Source: Clostridia bacterium (GTDB taxonomy: Bacteria; Bacillota; Clostridia; Oscillospirales; CAG-272). Taken from it: a DNA stretch of 6,385 nt. Each line of letters starts with the position of its first letter. Positions within the stretch are counted from its first letter, which is position 1. A program made the position numbers and the translations under genes. The stretch is from contig JAGAUC010000315.1 of NCBI GenBank assembly GCA_017621015.1, positions 1-6,385 of the forward strand, written 5' to 3'. The notes below the pieces were generated by a model, which did not search any database, was not told the DNA's origin, and saw only the letters and a program-made list of their open reading frames with translations. Positions 1 to 4,323 of the stretch are shown here, one piece after another.

Positions 1-1036
1 ACATTGCTCCGTAAACAAGACCCTTGCGGACGTTGTTACAGGTGTTGCCCTCGCCGTCAAACGAGTTGCCTACGTAGAAGACATGGCCAAGGCGTTCGGT
101 TTCGTGTGCCAGGTTTCCATAAAGCGATTTTACAAGCAGAACCTTACCTGTGAAGTCCTCTTCTACAACAAGAACCGCACTGTGATCGTAGTACGCAGCA
201 TCTGCGGATTTGTATTTTCCAAGACAAACGTTGGATTGCTTGCCGGTTTTGCCGTAGTTATCCACAATGACGGTCTTGCCCGAAACGTGCAGATACGAGC
301 CGACGTAACCTGCCGTCCAGGTTGCCGGATAGTACATATTGATCGCGCAAGCCTGATAGGACCATTCGCCATTGAGCGAATAGTTATCGGTGATGACCGT
401 ATCCGTCAACCAGATGCCGTATTCATCATTGTGCGTAGCGGTATACGCGTTGGACCAGATGCAGGAGGTACGGGTGTTGGTGGAAAAGTACTTCATACTG
501 CAGCCTACCATCTCGAGGTGCGCATACGGGCTGACAACGATCGCCGCCGCATACGACGCATTGCCTGCGCCAAACTCAAGCATCTCATCTCCGGGTCTCC
601 AGTCCATGTCCTGACCGACGAGATTTACGTTTTCAAACGTGAAGTAGGGAATGGCGGAATAGCCTTCCGCCTCCGTTGGACCGTTGATGACGAAGAAGTT
701 GTTCACTCCCGAGGTGAGAATGGAAGAATCGATGTAAATGGTATGTCCGTTGCCCTTGATCTTCACAATTTTATCGTTCTTTATGGTATATCCATATGTC
801 AGCTCGATATCCTTGTGAAGCTCAATGATGCCCTTTGCTTTGTCCTCCGCCATGGCGAAGACGTCGGCAAAATCGCCTGTGGCCAGAACGGTCTCTCCGT
901 CTGCCGCATACAGCGTGGCCTCATAGTCCGCCTCTTCGGCCGATGCCGTGATCGCCGTGCCGACCAGAAGGGTGGTGAGCAGCATCAGCGTGGCGAGAAG
1001 CAGGCAGAGTGAAGATCTTTTCATAAAGTTTCTCAT
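1..1036 (-). CDS. Secreted beta-helix-like surface protein, N-terminal part (runs off the left edge)
   Basis: The reading frame is open from an ATG at 1036 to the window edge, giving 345 residues with no stop, so the C-terminus is outside the window. The start is supported by AGGAG at 1048-1044, seven bases upstream; an in-frame ATG at 1024 is less well placed. Residues 1-33 form a signal peptide: a basic start (Arg2, Lys6, Arg7), a hydrophobic core at about 10-29, and an A-S-A cleavage site after residue 33. After that come short beta-rich segments such as KGNGHTIYID (94-103), followed by many Asn/Gly/Thr/Val-rich strands, the usual look of right-handed parallel beta-helix (pectate-lyase-like) extracellular proteins. 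No catalytic site, cell-wall anchor or SLH domain is visible in this part. It is probably exported and surface-bound or released. The family and secretion are inferred from composition and signal; the substrate or ligand is unknown. It has its own promoter at 1110-1138 and no co-transcribed partner inside the window. Confidence 0.8.
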   Translation of the reverse strand, partial: MRNFMKRSSLCLLLATLMLLTTLLVGTAITASAEEADYEATLYAADGETVLATGDFADVFAMAEDKAKGIIELHKDIELTYGYTIKNDKIVKIKGNGHTIYIDSSILTSGVNNFFVINGPTEAEGYSAIPYFTFENVNLVGQDMDWRPGDEMLEFGAGNASYAAAIVVSPYAHLEMVGCSMKYFSTNTRTSCIWSNAYTATHNDEYGIWLTDTVITDNYSLNGEWSYQACAINMYYPATWTAGYVGSYLHVSGKTVIVDNYGKTGKQSNVCLGKYKSADAAYYDHSAVLVVEEDFTGKVLLVKSLYGNLAHETERLGHVFYVGNSFDGEGNTCNNVRKGLVYGAM

Positions 1037-1086
1037 CTTATGGCTCCTTTTCGGGTTTCGATAGATCCTTTCCGTACATTTACAAA

Positions 1087-1149
1087 AAAGATTTACCCAA
1101 TATATAATTATTTTATCAAACAATTATACATTTGTCAAGGTAAATCTTT
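1087..1149. repeat. Perfect 11-bp inverted repeat bracketing the core promoter
   Basis: AAAGATTTACC at 1087-1097 is matched by its exact reverse complement GGTAAATCTTT at 1139-1149, with 41 bp between. The right arm directly abuts the -35 hexamer (1133-1138), and the left arm lies just past the predicted transcription start (about 1103). The interval therefore contains one complete core promoter and little else. Arm centres are 52 bp apart, about five helical turns. The arrangement fits either a pair of operators bound by one regulator or a very short invertible promoter; the sequence alone does not decide. Confidence 0.7.
1110..1138 (-). promoter_or_regulatory. Sigma-A promoter of the secreted beta-helix gene
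   Basis: On the minus strand TTGACA (1138-1133) is followed after exactly 17 bases by TAAAAT (1115-1110). This is a full-consensus -35 with a 5/6 -10 at ideal spacing. Transcription would start near 1103, leaving a leader of about 67 bases before the ATG at 1036. No intrinsic terminator is visible between the upstream minus-strand gene (stop at 1175) and this promoter, so some read-through from that gene is possible. Confidence 0.8.
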
Positions 1150-1174
1150 GCTTTTTCTTTCGATGAGGTTAATT

Positions 1175-1933
1175 TTATTTAATTTTTCGGTAGTAAATAG
1201 CCTTTTTTTGCTTTCCTGCAATCTCGAGGATATTCAGGTGCAAAAGCACCTTAAGCGCGGCGCTGAGTGTGCGGCGGCGCAGATTGGTGAGACGCGAAAA
1301 TTCGGCGGACGTGAACTCCGTGGGGAGCGCTTCGGGGAGAAAAAAGTCGGCAATATCCTCCCGTGAGGACAGCGTTCGAAGATAGACCAGCTCGCGCGGA
1401 ATACGCTCAAGTCGTGTGGCACCGTGCTTTTTATCGGTGCCTTTTCCGTCCAGAAGCTTATAATCGTCGGCGGTAAGGCCGACAATAAGAAAGCAAACGC
1501 GATCAAAGTCCAGGTGCTCCAGCAGGTAGATCATTTCGGGCAGGACGCGCATTTTGCCGTGTCCGACGGGGACCTTGCGCGACTCGGAGAGCGTGCCGCT
1601 TTCGGGATCCACCCATATAAGGCGCTTGGCAGTCAGAATGGGGCAGACGATCTGCACCTTTTTGTCGGTGTTGGCAAGGTAATAGGCCAGCTTTTTTTTG
1701 AGCGGGAACAACCCCGCGCTTTGAATTTCGTATAGGGTATTCTCCTCCAGCGCGTCGGCCACAAAGGGACCGATGCCTACCTCGTGATAATCGGAGTCGG
1801 GGCAAAGATAGGTCTTAAGGACGCGGTGGAGCGTTTTTTCGCCCAAGGTGCCGATGCCCAGCGTACCGCTTTCGGTGTTTTGTATTGCAAGACAAATTTT
1901 TTCAAATTTTTGTTTTTCTTCCGAATTTACCAT
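1175..1933 (-). CDS. Conserved hypothetical: PD-(D/E)XK nuclease-like domain with C-terminal winged helix
   Basis: This encodes 252 residues from the ATG at 1933; the frame extends further upstream without a ribosome binding site. Residues 29-40 form a helix carrying Glu32. Then come H-E-V-G (50-53), F-V-A-D (57-60), Y-E-I-Q (68-71) and a lysine-rich helix L-K-K-K-L (78-82). Glu32, Asp60, Glu69-x-Gln71 and Lys79-81 fall in the order and spacing of the PD-(D/E)XK nuclease core, with Gln replacing the usual Lys; as I recall, the restriction enzyme BglII has the same D-x8-E-x-Q arrangement. A beta-strand region with W-V-D-P-E (107-111) follows. Residues about 195-250 look like a winged helix-turn-helix with basic residues R219-R221 and a K-rich wing. 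I recognise the general pattern (HEV...VAD...EIQ...WVDPE) from hypothetical proteins widespread in Clostridia, but know of no experimental function. There is no partner methylase, toxin or helicase alongside. A DNA-binding regulator or nuclease is the best guess. Confidence 0.72.
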   Translation of the reverse strand: MVNSEEKQKFEKICLAIQNTESGTLGIGTLGEKTLHRVLKTYLCPDSDYHEVGIGPFVADALEENTLYEIQSAGLFPLKKKLAYYLANTDKKVQIVCPILTAKRLIWVDPESGTLSESRKVPVGHGKMRVLPEMIYLLEHLDFDRVCFLIVGLTADDYKLLDGKGTDKKHGATRLERIPRELVYLRTLSSREDIADFFLPEALPTEFTSAEFSRLTNLRRRTLSAALKVLLHLNILEIAGKQKKAIYYRKIK

Positions 1934-1940
1934 CTGTGTT

Positions 1941-1945
1941 CTCCT
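1941..1945 (-). promoter_or_regulatory. Ribosome binding site that fixes the start of the nuclease-like protein
   Basis: AGGAG (minus strand, 1945-1941) sits seven bases before the ATG at 1933. The open frame continues upstream to about 2155, but that extension has no ribosome binding site, is unlike the conserved part of the protein, and would overlap the spoIVB leader. The shorter start is therefore preferred. No convincing sigma-A promoter was found for this gene in 1946-2114. Confidence 0.75.
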
Positions 1946-2065
1946 TTTGTGTTGTATAACCTTCCGACTTTCCTCATAAAATAAAAGCGACCCTTGCCAT
2001 AAAAATTGCCACTTTGCATCAATTTTGTTACTTATGAAAGCGGCGGCATCGGCACACATTAACTT

Positions 2066-2088
2066 GGGATGCCTCAGGCAGGCATTCC
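2066..2088 (+). promoter_or_regulatory. Hairpin in the spoIVB leader
   Basis: GGGATGCCT (2066-2074) pairs with AGGCATTCC (2080-2088) through nine base pairs, one of them G-U, around a five-base loop. It ends about 11 bases before the spoIVB ribosome binding site. No U-tract follows, so it is not an intrinsic terminator. It may stabilise the leader or affect translation, but no function is shown. Confidence 0.35.
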
Positions 2089-2114
2089 AAAGCAAAGATA
2101 AGGAAGCTGGGCCA

Positions 2115-3326
2115 ATGAATAGTAAGATCAAACGTAATTTCAAGATATTTTCCACCGCGCTGATGGCATGCTTGCTGGTGGCCGTGGCGGTGCTTGGAGC
2201 GTACCGTATTCTGATTCCCGATGAGATCTCGTATTTTTCGGGAGAAGCCGTGCCGTCCTATTTGGGGGCAGATGCGATGCTTTTGGATGAGACAGCCGCA
2301 TCGTCCGCGGCGGATGGACTGTTTTTTGAGCAGGAGGCGAAGTATACGCTTCTGGGCGTGATCCCGCTCAAAACCGTCAATCTCGTTTCCTATAAGGACA
2401 TCAAGGTCTACCCGGGTGGCATGCCGTTCGGGGTCAAGTTTTACACTGACGGTGTTCTTGTCATCGGCTTTTGCGATGTGGACACCGAGAGCGGCAAGCA
2501 AAATCCGGCCTATGCGGCGGGTCTGCGTCTGAAGGACGTCATCACGCACGTCGACGGCAAGGAGCTTGGCAGTGCGCTGGAGCTGACCGAGGCCATCGAG
2601 CATTCGGAAGGACGGCCGCTTTCGCTTCGCTATACGCGCGGCGGCGAGAGTGCCGAGACCACCCTCACTCCTGTTTTTTCCGAAGGTGAGGGCATCTACA
2701 AGGCGGGCATCTGGGTCAAGGACAGTGGCGCGGGCATTGGCACCGTCAGCTTTATCCTTCCCGAAAGTCTGTATTTTGCCGGCCTTGGACACGGCATCTG
2801 TGACGCCGATACCGGTGAGCTTTTGCCCATTGAGCGCGGCACGGTGGTCGACGTCAACATCAGCGGCATCAATAAGGGCGTCAGCGGCACGCCGGGCGAG
2901 CTCCGAGGCTTCTTTGGTGCCGGCAAGACGGGCATTCTTCTGGGCAACGATGCCTGCGGCGTGTACGGCCTTTTCAGCGAGTGTCCGCAGACGGTGACCG
3001 AGCCGATTCCGCTGGGTCTGAAAAACGAGGTCACCGAGGGTGAGGCCTTTATCTACTGCACGCTGGACACGGGCGAGATCGGCAAATATTCGGTGGAGCT
3101 GAGGAGCATCAACAAGGGCGCCACGGGCGGCAAATGCTTTATCGTGAAGGTGACCGACAAGGCGCTTTTGGAAAAGACGGGCGGCATCGTTCAGGGCATG
3201 AGCGGCAGTCCCATCATTCAGGGCGGTAAGCTGGTCGGCGCGGTCACCCACGTGATGATCGGAGATCCCACCACCGGCTACGGCATTTTTGCCGAAAATA
3301 TGCTACGGCTGATCTCAGAAGAATAA
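2115..3326 (+). CDS. spoIVB: SpoIVB peptidase (S55 family sporulation signalling protease)
   Basis: This encodes 403 residues from the ATG at 2115, preceded by AAGGAA at 2100-2105. SpoIVB is made in the forespore and crosses the inner forespore membrane. In the intermembrane space it cleaves SpoIVFA, which releases the SpoIVFB protease to process pro-sigma-K in the mother cell. The order of parts is typical: a basic N-terminus, one membrane segment at about 11-30, a PDZ domain at about 99-187 (G-G-M-P-F-G-V start, A-G-L-R-L-K-D-V-I core), then the peptidase. The catalytic triad can be placed as His226 (G-L-G-H-G), Asp348 (V-T-D-K) and Ser363 (G-M-S-G-S-P). The Asp-Ser spacing of 15 is the same as the B. 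subtilis enzyme (Asp363/Ser378). The C-terminal block with T-H-V and D-P-T-T-G-Y-G-I-F is also the family signature. Length is slightly under the B. subtilis protein. Unusually, spo0A does not follow; a terminator does. No clear sigma-F or sigma-G promoter was found. Confidence 0.96.
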   Translation: MNSKIKRNFKIFSTALMACLLVAVAVLGAYRILIPDEISYFSGEAVPSYLGADAMLLDETAASSAADGLFFEQEAKYTLLGVIPLKTVNLVSYKDIKVYPGGMPFGVKFYTDGVLVIGFCDVDTESGKQNPAYAAGLRLKDVITHVDGKELGSALELTEAIEHSEGRPLSLRYTRGGESAETTLTPVFSEGEGIYKAGIWVKDSGAGIGTVSFILPESLYFAGLGHGICDADTGELLPIERGTVVDVNISGINKGVSGTPGELRGFFGAGKTGILLGNDACGVYGLFSECPQTVTEPIPLGLKNEVTEGEAFIYCTLDTGEIGKYSVELRSINKGATGGKCFIVKVTDKALLEKTGGIVQGMSGSPIIQGGKLVGAVTHVMIGDPTTGYGIFAENMLRLISEE

Positions 3327-3334
3327 GCGGAAAT

Positions 3335-3373
3335 GCCTCCGAGGAGCCTTGCTCCTCGGGGGCGATCCTTTTT
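3335..3373 (+). terminator. Intrinsic terminator of spoIVB, overlapping the converging AraC gene's stop
   Basis: Positions 3335-3347 pair with 3351-3363 in a 13-bp GC-rich stem (one T-G wobble) with loop CTT. Five bases later comes TTTTT at 3369-3373. The T run shares bases with the stop codon of the minus-strand AraC gene (3374-3372). In the reverse direction only a short TTT follows the stem, so leftward termination would be weaker. Confidence 0.85.
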
Positions 3374-4205
3374 ATGACTTTTTTCGGTAGGCGAGAGGGG
3401 AGAGACCCACGTGCTTTTTAAAAACGGAAGAAAAATAATTGGAGTCCTGAAAGCCCACCGAATAGGCAATCTCGGTCACGTTGAGCTCTGAAAGCTCCAA
3501 AAGCCGTTTGGCCCGCTCCAAACGAATATCGGTCAGATATTCACAAAAGCTCTTGCCCGTCTGTTTTTTAAAGGTATGGCTCAAATAGGAACGGCTACAG
3601 CAAAAGGTCTGGCAAATGTCTTGGACGGTAAGCCCGGACGAGGCGTTGGTCTGAATGTACGCGAGAATCTGCTTGAAGGGATCCGAGGAGGTGTCCTGCT
3701 CGGTTTTCTTTTTGATATACGCCAGCTCCAGCATACGGCAGAGCGGCAGAAGGAGCGTGTCGATTTTTTCTTTTGGGGGCATCTCCTGCCTCAGCGTGCG
3801 GTAGCTCCTCGTTATTTGGTCGGGGTCAGCTTGGAATTCCCGTACAACCCACGGGAGTCTTGCCTGACCTGTGGGCGAGGCGTAGCCGCTGACCGAAATA
3901 AAGCCTACGGTTTGCTTGCCGTTTCGGATGGGATACACGTATTCCGACACGCCAGCATAGCAGACGCCGCAAAAGCCGCTTTGATGCTTTTGGCAATGGG
4001 CAAGCACCCGCTTTTGCTGTGCAAGACATCGATTGTGTGCCGAAGGGAGAGATTTTATATAGGTGCAATAAGCGTTATCGTGGACGTTGAACTGCATCAG
4101 ATCACTGAAGAGGATCATATTTTCCCGAGATAACGGGTGCAACGTGACCGACAGCCTACATTCTCCGATCAGATAGGTGACGTATTGTTGGATCTCCTTT
4201 AGCAT
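3372..4205 (-). CDS. AraC-family transcriptional regulator with PocR-type sensor domain
   Basis: This encodes 277 residues from the ATG at 4205. Residues about 1-150 match the PocR-type ligand-sensing domain: F-S-D-L-M (33-37), then four cysteines (60, 71, 79, 82) around the signature F-C-G-V-C-Y-A-G-V-S-E-Y-V-Y-P-I (78-93), and G-F-I-S-V-S-G-Y (101-108). Residues about 165-275 are the paired helix-turn-helix AraC DNA-binding domain. The first HTH is around 181-207 (L-T-V-Q-D-I-C ... S-R-S-Y-L-S) and the second around 231-270 (L-N-V-T-E-I-A-Y-S-V-G-F ... Y-F-S-S-V-F-K-K). Members of this family activate catabolic genes in response to small molecules; Salmonella PocR responds to 1,2-propanediol. 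The ligand here is unknown. The gene is divergent from the FAD oxidoreductase across 118 bp, so regulating that gene and its own is the natural inference. The cysteines could bind a metal or sense redox, which is speculative. Confidence 0.93.
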   Translation of the reverse strand: MLKEIQQYVTYLIGECRLSVTLHPLSRENMILFSDLMQFNVHDNAYCTYIKSLPSAHNRCLAQQKRVLAHCQKHQSGFCGVCYAGVSEYVYPIRNGKQTVGFISVSGYASPTGQARLPWVVREFQADPDQITRSYRTLRQEMPPKEKIDTLLLPLCRMLELAYIKKKTEQDTSSDPFKQILAYIQTNASSGLTVQDICQTFCCSRSYLSHTFKKQTGKSFCEYLTDIRLERAKRLLELSELNVTEIAYSVGFQDSNYFSSVFKKHVGLSPLAYRKKS

Positions 4206-4209
4206 GGGC

Positions 4210-4215
4210 CCTCCT
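4210..4215 (-). promoter_or_regulatory. Ribosome binding site deciding the AraC start
   Basis: AGGAGG (4215-4210) lies only four bases before the ATG at 4205, a short but workable spacing. An in-frame TTG at 4223 would place this Shine-Dalgarno sequence inside the coding region and has none of its own, so the ATG is the better start. Confidence 0.7.
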
Positions 4216-4238
4216 TTGCTCAAATTTAAAGAAAACAG

Positions 4239-4254
4239 GCCTATAATTATAGGC
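4239..4254. promoter_or_regulatory. Perfect 16-bp palindrome in the divergent AraC/oxidoreductase control region
   Basis: GCCTATAATTATAGGC reads the same on both strands. It contains TATAAT on each strand (4242-4247 plus, 4251-4246 minus). The minus-strand copy is well placed as the -10 of the AraC gene (start near 4239, leader about 34 bases), though its -35 (around 4269-4274) is poor. Relative to the oxidoreductase promoter the palindrome is centred near -39, overlapping the missing -35. It may be an operator, back-to-back -10 elements, or both. AraC proteins usually bind direct repeats, so another regulator is possible. Confidence 0.5.
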
Positions 4255-4267
4255 TTTTCTTTGTTTT

Positions 4268-4278
4268 TGTGCTATAAT
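4268..4278 (+). promoter_or_regulatory. Extended -10 promoter of the FAD oxidoreductase gene
   Basis: TATAAT at 4273-4278 is preceded by TGC (4270-4272), forming a TGn extended -10. The positions where a -35 would lie (about 4249-4255) are far from TTGACA and coincide with the palindrome. Such promoters are commonly activator-dependent, in keeping with the divergent AraC gene. The start would be near 4285, with a leader of about 39 bases. A 10-bp palindrome ATGATATCAT (4277-4286) covers the start site and could be a second control site. Confidence 0.65.
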
Positions 4279-4323
4279 GATATCATACCCTCTGCAAAAA
4301 GTCAAGAAAAAGGAGAGCTTTTT

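Noticed and set aside
83..1012. Long plus-strand open frame (309 codons)
   Set aside because: It lies antisense to the secreted beta-helix gene, which has a signal peptide, an ideal ribosome binding site and a consensus promoter. The plus-strand product resembles no family and has no translation signal.
1079..1108. Rightward promoter TTTACA-18-TATAAT
   Set aside because: No plus-strand gene follows within the region it would transcribe; it is probably a by-product of AT-rich sequence around the real leftward promoter.
1993..2012. Sigma-54-like TGGCA...GGCA on the minus strand
   Set aside because: The GG and GC dinucleotides are one base out of the strict -24/-12 spacing and no sigma-54 activator is nearby; it is better described as a short direct repeat.
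1954..2063. Possible sigma-G or sigma-F promoter for spoIVB (GTATA near 1954, CAT-type -10 candidates near 1974, 1998 and 2057)
   Set aside because: No pair had acceptable hexamers at the proper 17-18 base spacing, so no forespore promoter is claimed although one is expected biologically.
1934..2155. N-terminal extension of the nuclease-like protein by 74 residues
   Set aside because: It has no ribosome binding site and overlaps the spoIVB start and leader. The ATG at 1933 has AGGAG at ideal spacing.
2028..3251. Long minus-strand open frame (407 codons) antisense to spoIVB
   Set aside because: spoIVB is certain from its PDZ domain and catalytic triad. The antisense frame is low-complexity Ala/Arg/Leu-rich sequence typical of mirrored codon bias.
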